This document shows, piece by piece, positions 18,672 through 31,559 of a stretch of 64,000 nucleotides of DNA. Each line of letters starts with the position of its first letter. Position 1 is the stretch's first letter. The position numbers and the translations under genes are program-made. The stretch covers positions 10,806,001 to 10,870,000 of the forward strand of contig JAZBRS010000050.1 of the NCBI GenBank assembly GCA_037176725.1. The letters run 5' to 3'. The notes under the pieces are model-generated. The model had not been told where the DNA came from. It saw only the letters and a program-made list of their open reading frames with translations, and made no database searches. This DNA is from Posidonia oceanica (lineage: Eukaryota > Streptophyta > Magnoliopsida > Alismatales > Posidoniaceae).

Positions 18672-21096
18672 CTAAGGAAACACAGCGGAGGGCGCGAAGA
18701 GGCACTCCGGCCTGGCACGCGATCGGATCATGTGAACTCCCGACTCGGAGCCGACAACAGCCACGAGATAAAGATCTACAGGAAAAGGCTCAGAGATATC
18801 AAAGATGAGATCAGAGGGGTCTACTACAGATGCAGCAGGCCCAGAAGGAAGAAGAGAATGAATGCCTGAGGTTCCCGCCCCTCTCGGATAAGAGTGCTCT
18901 GGTAGGGGTTGGCGGACGATGCCAGAATGAGGGGGAACAGATGAAAGAGCAGATGCATGAGTGGGTGCATGAGTGGACGCCTCGTGCGTGTCGATCACAA
19001 TCGTTCCCGATTCGATTAAGTCCTGAATAGCATTCCGCAGGGTGAAGCAATTGTCCGTCGAGTGCTCGACACTTCAATGGAAATTGCAAAAGAGGTTCGC
19101 CTTATATCAATGCAGCAAGGGATTTGGGGGCGGGCGAACCTCCGGGAATCTCAGGAGCGATGCAACCTTTGGCAAGATGGCCGTGAGTGGTTCCACCAGT
19201 GGGGCGAACTTCCGCTTCTCAGTGGGTGGCCTTCTTTGCCTCTGGTATGAGCCTTGCTGAACCGGTGCAGCAGGATAGACCAGTCTAGCGATGGTAGTGA
19301 TCTGTGGTGTGGGTGGAATCCTAGGTGCAGGAGCATACACCATCTGAGCTAGGGTAGGCCGGGACGGCAGGTGAACAGGCGCAGCAGGAGAATCGACGAA
19401 TGCAACAGTGGACTTTGGAGAGTCTTTCTTCTTGGGACGATTGTTACTGCTACCGCTGTTGTTGTTGGAGGTGCTGCTGTTGGCACTGTTACTGCTGATC
19501 GCGGCCTGCTTAGCGAACGCAGAGAGAGCAGGGAAGTTGCCACTCAGCAAAGAACTCTCCACGTGCGCTCCAGCTCGGATAAGTGCTGCAAAAGTAGTGA
19601 CAGGTTGAATGCTAAGCAGAGCCCCGAGAAATGGCTGTGCCCCCTTGATAACGATCTCGATAGACTCCTCGTCAGAGGGTCTATCTCGGACCTGTGAAGC
19701 AAGGGCGCGACAGCGGCTGACGTACTCCCCGAACAGCTCGTTGGGATTCTGCTTGGTTGCGATCAAGTCCGCGCGCTTTGGGACCAGATCGAGGTTGAAG
19801 GAATATTGTTCCAGGAACGCCTGACTGAGGTCGTTCCAAGTCTTGATAGCTGACATATCAAGTGACGTGAACCACTTGAGTGCCGGCCCGATCAAGCTCT
19901 TCTGGAACAGGTGGATTAGCAACCTCTCGTCAGCCTGGAGCTGAGCGAGATCACCGCAATATGCCTTCAGATGTGCTTCGGGATAGCCCTTACCATTATA
20001 TTTGTCGAAGTCCGGGATTTTAAACTTCGGAGGGAGTACCGCCTCTGGAAAGCAACAAAGGTCCCGGAACTGGTAGGTCTGGTGCTCAGTACCCTGCACT
20101 AGTCGTAGTGCCTTCTCCAAGACGTTCATCCGGTTATTGATGGGGTCTGGATTTGCTGCCATAGGAGAGGGATTGGCAGGGGTAGTGAGCACATACGCTG
20201 AATGGGTCGCACCTAAGTGCTCCTCTGGATCTACCATAGCGTCGCCTGGTGGAGCAACGGGATGGCCGGCGTATCCTTGCAGTGGAATTGTGTATGCAAG
20301 AATGTATGCAGGGTTCTGGGCCTGATGCAAGGGAGGAGGGTAAATGACATGCTGTGTTGTGGAAGGTGTAGAGTGCTAGAGGACAAGTTGCTGTCCAGGC
20401 GGGGTGCCAGACAGCGAGCCAGTGGGGTACTGGGCTCCAGCCAGCCCAAAAGACTGGCCACCAGGGGGTGGAGGTGCATGCTGTGCTATGTGTCGTGCTG
20501 TGGGAGGCGGCAAACGAGCTCCCATCGTCGAAACCGTGAGCAGTTGAGACGATGGTCGAGGCGGAGGTGTATTGGCAAATGCATGAAATGCAAGAACTGG
20601 CTGCAAGGGAACCTCAGAAGCAACAGGAGTGAAGGAGGGACGAACCAATAAAGCCATGCCCTGTAGTCTCTGGGCGAGCTCCATCAGGTGCTGGTACTGT
20701 GCCTCAGGCGTCCCATCAGCGGGAACACTGAAGTGCAGTGCCAGCGAAGGTTGAGAAGCAAGCGGCACAGACACAGATTGTTCGGGAGAAGCAGGTCCTA
20801 CAGCAAGAGTCACAGCAGCGGTAGAAGGGATGTCAATGGTGACGTATCCCTGGGAAGGAGGGGCCAAAGGCATCTCCAGAGCGCGAGTAAAGGTCATCAA
20901 GATGGACTCGGGGATTGGATCCGGAGGGACAGATGCTTGCCAATGTCCCAGGACGAACTGAGATACCAGAGATGTCAAGGGGAAACCCTGGCATCAGAGA
21001 AGGCATAAAGGGGACTGAAGGAGCAACCGGAGGGGCCGAAGCGGAAACACCCTCCGTGACAAGAGTAAAGAGAGGCTCACTAACGTACTGGGCCAT
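18672..21096 (-). pseudogene. E2 gag
   Basis: Starts at ATG 21096 (MAQYVSEPLF), with a frameshift near 20970, a stop at 20376 where E3 has Gln, and stops near 19105 and 19075. Order: Ser/Pro-rich N terminus, YQHLMELAQRLQGMAL, then the gag domain (PPKFKIPDFDKYNGKGYPEA, LLIHLFQKSLIGPALKWFTS, TWNDLSQAFLEQYSFNLDLV), a Ser/Asn-rich stretch (19440-19500) and a broken knuckle of the CNFH...HSTDNC type. The tail to 18672 is Pro-rich; 18340-18671 is a further decayed linker. Confidence 0.85.
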
Positions 21097-22400
21097 TGCT
21101 GACCTAGAGCACGTGAGGATAGGGCTGTGACTGGGATGAAAAGGACGAGTCCTAGTAGGAGCTATCGTCGCAAAGGCGGATGCTCAGAAGGGGAATGGTC
21201 GCGAACAAAGGTCGCAACAGGGGTGTCAGAAGGGGACAGTACTCAAGCTCCAGCAAGGGAACTCGCTTACCGATCACTGCTGACACAAACAGAAACAAAT
21301 AGGGATTAGAAACTGAAAGACAGATGCAAATGAGTTAAGTTACATGGCATGAATGATATGTATGCTATCTAGCATGCTCTCCCTCACCAATCTAGTGTAT
21401 CCTAGTAGGTAGTCTACTTCGGGTACTCACAGGTGTACGGGTCACCGACTCAGGTCAGAAAAAGCAGGTCCCCTGTCAAACTCCTAGCCAAAGCTGAGAT
21501 AATAACAGGGTGGTGCGTTGGTGGCCCTAACCCCGCCAAAGCATGGGTAGTACCCTCCAGTAGCACCGACACGACCCCTGGACAAGGAGGGACAGACCGA
21601 CTGACTTGGGCCATGTCAAAAGTAGTGGAACAAGAGGTTGGGACCGTCCTTCGCAGACTGTAGGTGGACTCAGATGAGAAAATGCATGCCTTATATGATG
21701 CTTATGCAAATGCTTAGAGTTTTTTATCTTGCGTGTTTTATTAACTCAAGAGGGTGCAGGTTTCTTTGAAGTCTCTAGTTGCTCCTAGAACTTCTTTTTA
21801 CTTGCCATTTTTAGTTAGCCACAGGGAAAGCAATCAGTCTCTACTATCCTAGGCATGGCATGTGCAAAAGGGAAGAAAATCAATCAAGTATGGCAGGCAA
21901 ACAACATACATCACTGCAAAAGGCAAGTGCATGGCATGTGTAGGTGTTTGTGAGCATGATGGTGAAGGGAAAACATTCATCATGTCAAAAGGCATATATA
22001 CAGGGCATGTGCGTGTGAAGTGTCATAGCAAGTGTGTAAAAGAAGCATTTATCACTCAAAAAGTAAGTATTATTGCAAAGCAAGTATGTAGACATGCATT
22101 GTGCGAGAAATAAAGCAGTAATAAGCAAATAAGATAAAGAAAATAAAGACAGGTAAGCAGTAAAGCAGATAATAGCAGAAACAAAGAATAAAGCAAGTAA
22201 ACAAGCAAAAGAGACAGTGCAGACAAGGCAAAGCAAACGCCAAGGCAGAGCAAGTGAGGCAGGTGCAAAACCTAAGCAGAGTTGCTAGAAGGCGACCCGC
22301 TAGGAGTTGGCACAGAGGAGCAGGCAAAAAAGACACAAAGGCAAGCAAAGATGCGAAAGCAAGCGAGCGAAAAGTCAGAAGCGAAAGCCAGAGTTTGTCT
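21097..22400 (-). other. E2 leader between primer site and gag
   Basis: No gene is supported here. It resembles the E3 leader (35471-36663), for example the shared TAGCATGCTCTCCCTCACCA segment at 21370 against its complement near 36370, so it belongs to the element. Confidence 0.6.
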
Positions 22401-22419
22401 ATCCCCAGCAGAGTCGCCA
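22401..22419 (-). other. Primer binding site of E2
   Basis: TGGCGACTCTGCTGGGGAT on the - strand, one base after the LTR end GATTACTACA. It is nearly complementary to the 3' end of plant tRNA-Arg(ACG), the primer reported for Ogre elements. Confidence 0.8.
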
Positions 22420-23141
22420 CTGTAGTAATCCCGGTGTTCAGATCGTCCATACACACTGCCAAAGCTCGCATGTATCGATCTGAATCAGGTTCACTATTAG
22501 CGGCTGCGTCCGAGAAGGAAGACTTAACTCGAAAACGCTTAAAAAATGGAAAAAAGGAAAAAAAAGAAGAAGATAAGACAAATCAGAGTCGCCACCGTGT
22601 CTATTAAGTCGAGAGACAAGGAAAATCGGGGAAATGCGTGAATAAACAAGCAAAACCAAGCAAAAGATGCAATGCAATGCAATGCAAAAGAAATGAGATG
22701 CAAATGAATGCAAATGATATGACTCATGCTTAGGATAAGGGCAATATGGTCATCGTGGGCCAAGAGAAAAGGCAAGGACTCCTGTTACGTTCGAGGAAGG
22801 TGTTAGGCACCCCCGACACGCCTGAGAATCGGTCTTTCTAGGCTTACGCTCGCATACGCAGGGAAATGCAGATTTTGAATGCCTAAATGCCATGAATGCC
22901 TAATTAGATGCTCATAGGTGTGCTCTAAGTGATGGGAATGCGATGCAAGGAATTAAACGTGCAATCTAAGCGCTCAGCAACGCTGTCTGTGTTTCGAACC
23001 GGGCGAACCCTGGTCCGTGAGAACTCCAGGCAGTAAGCATCACTGCCTTATATGCAAATGCAGGCGATAAAACAAAACATCAGTGAAACTAGGCAATGTG
23101 AGCGACATACAAGAGAAGATAACGTTAAACACGTAAAACGG

Positions 23142-23290
23142 TGCGAGAAACGGAAGTCGGCATGCAAAACGGTGCAAGAAACAAAGCAGGCACGCAAGAC
23201 GGTGCAAGAAACAAGACAGGCACGCGAAACGGTGCAAGAAACAAAGTCGGCATGCAAAACGGTGCAAGAAACAAAGCAAAATAAAACATC
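23142..23290 (-). repeat. 30-bp tandem array in the E2 LTR, about 5 units
   Basis: On the - strand the unit is TTTCTTGCACCGTTTTGCAT followed by GCCGACTTTG. Its CGTTTTGCATGCCG part is shared with the 50-bp array of the E3 LTRs, so the two arrays have a common origin but different unit lengths. Confidence 0.75.
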
Positions 23291-23989
23291 GTAAAACCCA
23301 TGCAATGTAGATGTAAAAACATGCAAAGGGGAAGAGCAAGAGAAGTAAGGAGAGGCAAGCGGTGTAAGTGTGAGAACAAACACCGCTTAAGGACCACGCA
23401 ATGCAGGTGTAAAGACCTACAAAGGGGAAAGAAAGCAAGTGGAGGGATCTCCACTATTCTGTGACTGTTTCCCACCAAAGTGTCTCACGATGTGTCTCGC
23501 ACGCTGCCAAAAGCTCGCGGTGCAATCGGATCGTGGAAAAGGGGAAAGAAAGTCGCAATTAGTAGTGAATCCAGGGGAAACTCAACCCAAAGACACCCAG
23601 AGTATGCGAGAAAAGGGAACAGAGTGGATAGGCAAGAAGAGGAAGTCCTAATCTACATGCTCGGAAAATGTGGCGCAAAAAAACAATGCATGCAATGCAA
23701 ATGATGTGCAAAAGATGCTGTGCAGGAGTTCAGAAGGACTTACCTTGGAGATCTGAGGCCTGATCAGAAGAAAGCTTGGTCAGCATAGGAGTCCGCTCCA
23801 CCGGGGAGGTCCAGGTAACTTGATTGCGAAGATCCGGCGGTCCGATCAGAAGATATCCAGGCTTCAAGGCAGAAGGCCCAAGGGCCGGAGAAAAGAAGGG
23901 ATCTAAGTGTAAAAGAGGTCCTAGGGGTGTGCAAAACAAGTCCTCCCACATACATGGGAGCTAGAAGTGCTTAAAAGTGTCCTAAAATG

Positions 23990-25140
23990 CTAAGTGCAGA
24001 GATGCATGGGTGCAATGCATGCAAAATGCAAAAAAAGGACCTAAGTGTGCTTTTTTAGAAAAGTTAAGGACCTATGTGCAAGTTTTTGAAAAGTTAAGGG
24101 CCTATATGCAAAGATTTTGAAAAGTTAAGAGCCTATATGCAGTGTTTTTGAAAACTTGAGGGTCTGGATGCAATTAAAATAAAATGCAGGGTCTGAAATG
24201 TAATTTAATAAGGTAAAGATGCAATTAAAGGATTTTTTGAATTCAAACAGTGGACTAAAATGCAATTTTAAAACATGCAGGGGCTAAAATGTAATTTTAT
24301 AAGGTAAAATATGCTATTAAATGATTTTTGTAAACATGCAGAGGACTAAAATTAAATTTCAAATCATGTAGGGGCTAAAATGCAATTTTATAAGGTAAAA
24401 TATGCTCTTAAATGATTTCTGTAAACATGCAGAGGACTAAAATGCAATTTTGAAACATGCAGGGGTTAAAATGCAATTTTATAAGGTAAAATATGCTGAA
24501 AAATGATGCTGTGCATGCATGCTGAGGACCAAAGTGCAAAAATAAAAAAAATAGGATAAAAGTGCAATGCAATAAGGTAAAATGAGAAATTAAATGATTT
24601 AACAACAGATCAGAGGACTGGATTGCAAATAAAATAAAAAAACAGGACTAAAAAGCAATGTAATAAGATAACAACAGATAATTAAATGACATCTAACAAC
24701 CACAGGACTTAGATGCAAAAATAAATAGTTGCTGGACTGGAAAATAAAGAATAGAAAAGTATTTGAATTGGAGCAGAACCAACATGTAAATAAAATAAAT
24801 GACTGGGCTGAAAATTAAAAGACAGAAAGTTATTTTGAACTAGAGCAGGACTAACATGTAAATAAAATAAGTAAATGGGCTGGAACTAAAGAAAATCTAA
24901 AAAACTATAACAGTAGAGGACTAACATGCAATAAAAAATAACATGCAGGGCTTAAATTAAAAGAAAATTAAAGAACTTATACAGCAGTAGGACTGTTATG
25001 CAAATAAAGGAAACTATGTGCTTTTCATGCAATTTCATAAGGTTTTATTTCAGAATTAAATGATTCTTAAACGATGGCAGGACTGGAAAGCAAACAAGCA
25101 AGACAGCAAGGCAGAAATGCAATTTAAGGGAAAAATTCAT
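23990..25140 (-). repeat. Degenerate TGCATT-rich repeats in the E2 LTR
   Basis: Loose repeats of 60-80 bp, in which AAATGCAATTTTATAAGGTA and GGACTAAAATGCAA words recur on the + strand. The same pattern, complemented, fills 31560-33030 and 53760-55230 of the E3 LTRs. Confidence 0.6.
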
Positions 25141-28119
25141 AAGTTAAGCAAAAATAAAAGCACAGGCGAAACGAAAGAAAAAATAAAAAAAGAAACTACT
25201 TAGCACAGGTTGCAGAGGCCGGTGGCCGGAGGAGGAGGGGTGCTGGAGCGGCGCTGAGTGCTGGGAAGGTGCTTCGGAGACGCACGGAGGCCGGAGCGGT
25301 GTCGGTGCGGCGTGACGGGGCCTGAAGATGACCGGAGAGGACAACGGAGGCTTGCAGAACTGCTAGAAGCAGACCGGAGGATCGGCACGTCAGTGGAGGA
25401 TTTGGAGGGCAGGGCTGCATCACTGGAGGCTCCCCGGTGCTCGGGGGATTGACGGCGAAGGATTCGGCGGGCCGGAGCGGCGATTCAAGTGCAGAGCTCG
25501 TCGGAGAAGAAGGGTCAGCGACGGGGCTGACTCCGGGCGACAGGGGCTGAAACTCTATTCTAAGGGGTCGAGGAGCAGAAGGAGGAGAAAGCTAAACTAC
25601 TGGGGGGAAGAGGTACCTTTTCCGACGGCTGGAGTGTTCCCCCGACGTCAGCTGCTTCAGTAGAGGCCGGCGAAGGTGGTCTGAGTGCTGGAGGTGTCCC
25701 CGGTGGCTCGCGAAGATTGGAATCCGCTCCTGGAGCTGCTTCGGTGCTCGCGGGATGCTTGGATGCGAGTTCTGCAGGCCGGCGGAAGAAATGGAATATT
25801 TGGGTGCACTGGAGACTGCTGGAGGTGGGAGAGATGGTGTACTGCTCCTCAGGCTGAATGGAGGCATCCGGTGGGTAGCTGGGTGCTTGGTGAAGCTTGC
25901 TGGGGAGTTTAATTGGGTCGTGGAGGTTTGTGGATGGAGTTGGCTGCTGGGTTGATTTTCGGACAGAAAGGAGCTAATTGTTTGTGGTGTTGGGTTCAGG
26001 CTGTGGTGAGAGTTGGAGGTGAAGCTCGGGTGGGTTGGAGAGTTGGTGTTCAGGGGAGTCGGGTGCTGGAATTTGGGAAGGTTTCGGGGTCAGAGGTGCT
26101 GGGAATTTCAGGTGGAGATGAATTGGGTGCTGTGAGGGTGATTTCAGGTGAGTGAGGGTGTTTCTGGGTGGATGATTGGCCGTGGAGGGGTGGAGGTGAA
26201 TGTTGGGATTCTGGGTGAGTTTGGGGAAGGAAAATGGAGGGGATTTGGAGGCTGGAAGGGGTCTGGTTCAGAGGGAAGGAGGAGGAAGAAGATTGCTGAT
26301 TTCTGGCAGAGGGAAGGAGGAGGGAATGCTGGCTCTCGTGCTCTCTCTGGTTCGGCAAAAGGTGGTGAAGGAGAGGCTGGAATGCTGGTTTTAACAGAGG
26401 GCCAAATTGAGCTGGGCACGAGCTGTGGATTTGAAATCCACCGGCGCCGAACACTGCAGCTAATGGCTGCGACCGACGATGGACGACAAGCAATAAATGC
26501 CACCAAAGAAAGGGCTGAGAGAAGAGAAGCGCTGTTGCACGATTGGATGGAGAGGGAAGTTCGATTTTCAAACGAAGGAGGGAACTCTGTTGAGCTCCGC
26601 GGGAAGGAAGAAGAAACTGAAGAAGAAGAAGGGAAGAAGGGAGGAGGAAGCGGCAGGTGGGTCGGGCCTTGCGCGGAGAAAAGGAAAAAGAAAGAAAAAA
26701 GAAAAGAAGGGAAGGGGAAGACTGTGGAGCAGCTGGGCCGGATTGGGCCAAGAAAAAAGAAAAATAGGAAAGAAAGGAAGGAGGTGGGGAAGAAAGAAAA
26801 AGAAGGAAGAAAAAAAAGGAAAAAAATTAAAATAAAATAAAAAAGATTTGAAAATGTTTTAAAGTAGTTGTTTTTAAGTTGAGATTTTTAATTCGATTTT
26901 TAAAAGATTGTTTTTAAATTAATTAGGGTTAGGAGGAGTTTTAGTTTTGTTTTAAGTTTTTATGATTTTTTTTCTTAAGTTTTCTTTAAATGGTTTTTTA
27001 AGTTTGTTTTAAATGTTTGTTAAGTTTTTTAATTGTTTTTAAGTTAAGTTTTTCTCTTTTTTCTTTTTAATTAAGTGTTTTAAACTGTTTTAGATTTTAA
27101 TTGTTTTCTTTAAATTTGTTAATTGTTTTTTAACTACTTATCTTAGGGTTTTTTTTTAATTCTCTTTTTTTTTTAGGATTTGTTCTTTGCTATTTTTATT
27201 TTTTTAAAAGGGTTTTTGCTTTTGTCTGCTTTGGTTATATTTTTCCTTTGTTTGTTTTTTAATAGCATTTTCTTTTTGTTTTGTTTTGTATTTTTTAGAT
27301 TGCATTCTTAGTTTTTTAATTGATTTTAATTGGGCTTTTTCTTTTAATTGTTTGCTCAAGTTTTTAATTGTTTCTTTTTAAGGTTTTGATTTGTTTTTCT
27401 TTTGTTTTCCCCTTTTTTAATTAGAGTTTTAAAGGTTTAGTGGAAGAAAGGTAAAGGAAAAAGGAGAGGAAGAAGAAAAGAAAGAAATGAAGAAAGAAAG
27501 AAGAAAGAGAGGGGAGAAGGAAATTAAATGTTAGAAAATCAAGAGATAGGATAAAAATAAAATAAAAATACAAATAAAATACAGAAGGAGAGATGCACGA
27601 GGTGGGCCCACTACCAAGCAAGAAAAGGAGAGAGAAGGGAAGGAAAAGAGGGAGAATAAGAGGGTGAATAGAGAGGAGAGAGAAAAGAATAATTTAGGAG
27701 AGAGAAAAGGATAATTTGGAGAGATGAGGCTTAGAAATGAAGTGAAATTAGGTGAGGATGTGACCTAGGGTTTCTAGTGTTTGATCTAGGATTTGAAGTG
27801 GGATTTTGGCAAGTTTTTTGAAGGGTTTTGGGATGTAGAAAAAGGTAGTTTTACCTAGGTTTTCTAGGGTTTTTGGGAGTAGTTTTGGTTTGATATTTCT
27901 AAGGACTTTTGGTGGGTTTTCTAGGTTGGGAAGGTTGGTTTTTTCCTATGGTTTTTGGGTAGTTTTTGGGTTTGGGAAATGGGTGTGATTCTAGGTTAGG
28001 TTTTGGGTTTGATTTGAAGAGAAGGATGAAGAGACAGGTGTGGTTTTGGATCTAGATTTGGATTCAGAAGCCACTAGAAGAACTCCATTGAATCAGCCTG
28101 TCAAAATGGGGTGTCAACA

Positions 28120-28830
28120 GTTCCATACTCATAGACACCATCCTATAATCATGGCCTGATCATTTCTGTAAATGCTTTTACATCTTTTCTAATTATATGT
28201 TTATTCTTTCCAGATGCTTTTGAATATGTGTACATGCTTATTGTGTTTTATTTTTTTTGTCCTTGATAGATCAAAGAGTAAGATAATTAAAAACAATTAC
28301 ATAATACATCAAGATACACTGAGCACACACGCGCACTATAATAAATTACATATTAGAGGCCAAGTATGCATCTTTAGCACATCGGGTGTATGTGTGCACC
28401 ACAAGAAGGTATTTCATCACCTTTTATGTGGTTTCTTGAGTACTGTGGGGGGGATTTCATCACCTCTCACATTGGTGCACGCTTTTCTTTTTTTTGTGGA
28501 TGTATTTTCTTGTAGGTGGGGGATTATCAAGGGTTAAGATTTAGAAATTAGGTGTAATGCCCCTGATGCTACAAACTAGCATCAACACTATCCAAGGCAA
28601 TTATTAAATAAATAACTAAACAACACTGCAGGAAATTAAACTGATAAGCTAATAATAATAATAATATTAACAAAGACTACTCCACCCAGGACCTGTGGTG
28701 TGCGGCTAGGTGACTCCAACTATGTGCACTAGAATGGACGGCAACTCCCTAATCTGTACCTGCAAACAAAATCACAAAGAAACACGCATGAGTGACATCC
28801 ATTGTCATCCAGTACACGCATACCAAAAAC
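28120..28830. other. Spacer between the divergent 5' LTRs of E2 and E3
   Basis: 711 bp, AT-rich, no recognised gene or repeat. The longest open stretch (28214-28537, +) has no domain I recognise. It may be older host or repeat sequence into which the two elements inserted. Confidence 0.5.
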
Positions 28831-28910
28831 TGTCGACACCCCATTTTGGCATGCCAATTTGGTGGTTCTCTTTGAAATCCTTTTTGACCTCCCAAACTAC
28901 TCCCAAAAAC

Positions 28911-28995
28911 CCTAGAAAAACTCTAGGTTTGCACTCCCAAAAATCCTAGAAAAACTCTAGGTAAATCACTCCTAAAAATCCTAGAAAATTCTAGG
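28911..28995. repeat. Three U3 hairpins near the start of the E3 5' LTR
   Basis: CCTAGAAAAACTCTAGG at 28911-28927 and 28945-28961, and CCTAGAAAATTCTAGG at 28980-28995, in 34-35-bp units with CACTCCYAAAAAYC between. The 3' LTR repeats them at about 51131-51216. Confidence 0.7.
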
Positions 28996-31559
28996 TTAGC
29001 ATCTCTTAAAACCAAGGTCAGCAATTAAACCCTAAGTTAGCACAGGACACTCCCATGCAAACCCAAGCCTAAGCCATTATTCTTTTCTCTCTCCTCATTA
29101 TCCTTTTCTCTCTCCGCATTAACCTCTCTCTCTTTCCCCTTCTTTTCTTGCACCCTGGTGGGCCCAGCCCACTCTTGCTCCTCCTCACTTCTTCCCCTTC
29201 CTTCCTTCTATTTCATTTCTATTTTTATTCTATTTTATTCAATGTTATTTGATTTTTAATTTCCTCTTTCCCTCTCTTTCCTCCTTTCTTCTTTTTTTCT
29301 TTCTTTCCTATCTTCCCATCTCTTTTTTCTCCCCTTTTATTCCTCACCCAACACCAAAGCCCATTTCCTCACTTTTTCCCCTTCCTACCTTTTATTTTAT
29401 TCTCATTTTTATGTTTATTTTATTTTATTTTATTCAATCTTATTAGATTTTTTAATACTCTTTTCTCTTTCTCTCTTTCTTTCTTTCTTTCTTTCTTTCT
29501 TTTCTTCTTTTCTTCTAGCCCAGTCCACCAGGCCCCTTCCTTTTTTCCTTTTTCCTTTTTCCCTCCACCCGGGCCCAGCGCATTTCCTCTCCAGCCCTTC
29601 CTTCTTTCTTTTTTTTTTCTTTCCCTCTCAGCCCGTGCAGCCCACGACCCGCGCTCACTCCCCTGCCCCCTTCTTCCTCTTTTTTCATCTTTTTCCTTCT
29701 CCCGCACGCAAGCTCGCCACACCCAACCCCTCAGCCCGCACCCAAGCCCGGCCTTATTCCTTCTCTTCTTCTCCTTCTTCCCCTCACACAGCCGAAGCTT
29801 CCTCTCACACTCCCTCCTTTTTCAAACAGCCCACACGCCACCTCTGCATTCACAGTTCTCTCACAACCGCTCCCTCCGCCGCACACTCCACCTCTGCCCA
29901 CTTACTGCCTGGAGGTTGCCGCACGCTTCCCTCCGGCAGTGGCCGTCCCATAGCCATGCCCCTCACCGACCTACCCCTCTCACTGCCACCTCTGCCATCT
30001 GCACCAATCCCAACCAATTGCCCAGCACGACCCATGCCCCTGCCAATTCCCAATCAAGTGCGCCCCTTTGAACAAAACCGATCCATCTTCTTCCTCATCG
30101 ACGGACCACACCTGTGCAAGCAAGAACCAGAGAGAGAGAAGCCCTGTGCAAGAGAGAAAACCAGAGAGTTCCGCCATTAGCCAAACCTGCAACCCCAAGC
30201 TCACCCACACCCGCACACAGCACCCAGAACCCCTCCAAACTTTCCCGATCCACTCACCACACCCCAAGCTTCTCAACCCAATCCCTAGATCACCCCCACC
30301 GCTCCCACAGATCATTTCCCCACCACAAACACCCCACACTGTTTCTGTCCAGAAATGCCATCAAAACTCCACATCACTCCTGAGCTCGCATAACCACCTC
30401 CAGACCTCTCCACCTTCTTCCCCATGCCTCCACCAACCCAAACCACCACCGCGAGAGCACCGGAGAGCCACCCGCACCAGAGAACCAGAAATCCACAGTA
30501 AGACCACCCAAAATTTCCAAACTAAGCTTCGAGCTTGCAACCTCACTTCAGAGCATCCCAGAGGCTTCCTCGCAGCACCAAGAGTCGCCTCCGATCGCTG
30601 CGCGATGCCTCCGCTCCACCCAGCACCGCAGCGACCTCCGCCGGCAGCAGCAACCCAACCAGATGTCGTCAGCACGCTCCGGCTCGCATCAGAGGTAACT
30701 GCAACTCTATCCTAACTCCACGCATGTCTACGCTGCTTATTAGCTATTTAGGCATAGGGTTAGAGGCCTAGAGACCTAGGTTCGCCCCGCCATCTTCGTC
30801 GTCTTCTTTGGCAACGACTCGCCGCCAGAAGTCACGTTTCGCCGCAAACTAGCAGCTCTAGCCCTCTGGATCAACCCCAAGCCTTCTCCGGACGTCCAGC
30901 ATCTCGTTCGAGCCTCGCCGTGCCTCCTGCGCCTCCTCGACTCGCAGCTCCTCTACTCTGTCCTGTCCAGCGTTGGTGGCACGTCTCGGGCAGCGCCGCG
31001 CCTGGGTGAGGTTCCCCTCACCTCCAGGAATTCCCCCTCTTGCTTCCAGGTCCCTCTCCCGGGCCGTGGAACCTCCGGATCGCCGCAGCGACCTCGCGCC
31101 GGTCCTCCTGCCCCTCCGGTGATGGTCTCGCCAACTGTGCGAGGCCGCTTGGCCTTTGAGCATGGCTAGGACCTCCCTCCGGTCTCTCCTCCTCTCCTCT
31201 TTCTCTTCGTGGCTTCGCTGCATCGTTCCAGTGCCGGTCGTGGCCTCCTGCCAGTTTTCTTCTCCGGCTCCGGCAATCTTCAACTCTCCTCTGGCGAAGC
31301 AGCAACGTCGTCACAACACCTACAACCGCCCTCCCTTCGCCTGCACAGCATCGTCGGACTGTCCTCAGGTCTCCACTGCCATCGCTGAAGGCAGATCGCG
31401 CCTCCAGCAGCTCGCAGCCACTCTGGCTGGCAGCAACATCGCGTGGGGAAGTCAACTGTGCACTTATTTTTCTGTTTTTTAAAAAATTCATATGATTTGA
31501 TGCATGCATTACTGTAAAGTGTTTAAGTTTTAAATAATTGTGTGCAGGTCCTTCGTATA

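Larger units (their letters stand above)
17538..28119 (-). mobile_element. E2: 5' half of an Ogre-like retrotransposon, truncated in protease
   Basis: Contains a 5.7-kb 5' LTR, primer site, leader, gag and protease on the - strand, homologous throughout to E3. Everything after the protease is missing: LTR C follows at 17537, and the sequence beyond E1 (below 5090) is not E2 pol. The insertion of the E1-family elements therefore coincides with, or was followed by, a large deletion. Confidence 0.85.
22421..28119 (-). repeat. E2 5' LTR, 5.7 kb
   Basis: On the - strand it begins TGTTGACACCCCATTTTGAC and ends GATTACTACA, the same termini type as E3. Read from its 5' end it has a U3 with telomere-like CCTAGGTTTT words (27740-28000), a pyrimidine tract (27420-27700), an AT-rich block (26840-27420), a GC-rich block (25200-26750), a degenerate TGCAT-rich block (23990-25140) and a 30-bp array (23142-23290). 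No clear TATA box was found and no gene is supported. Confidence 0.85.

Noticed and set aside
26050..26840. Possible genes on both strands in the GC-rich part of the E2 LTR
   Set aside because: Ser/Pro/Leu-rich or Lys/Glu-rich low-complexity frames with no domain; they lie inside an LTR.
28214..28537. A 107-codon frame in the E2-E3 spacer
   Set aside because: No start context, homology or codon pattern that supports it.
29635..30771. Pro/Ser-rich open frames in the E3 5' LTR (and 51850-52921 in the 3' LTR)
   Set aside because: Present in both LTR copies, several overlapping frames, small indels shift the frame between copies, no domain. Kept only as the GC-rich LTR block.
30900..31509. Arg/Glu-rich frames on both strands near the end of the GC-rich block
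   Set aside because: Composition-driven; frames differ between the two LTR copies.
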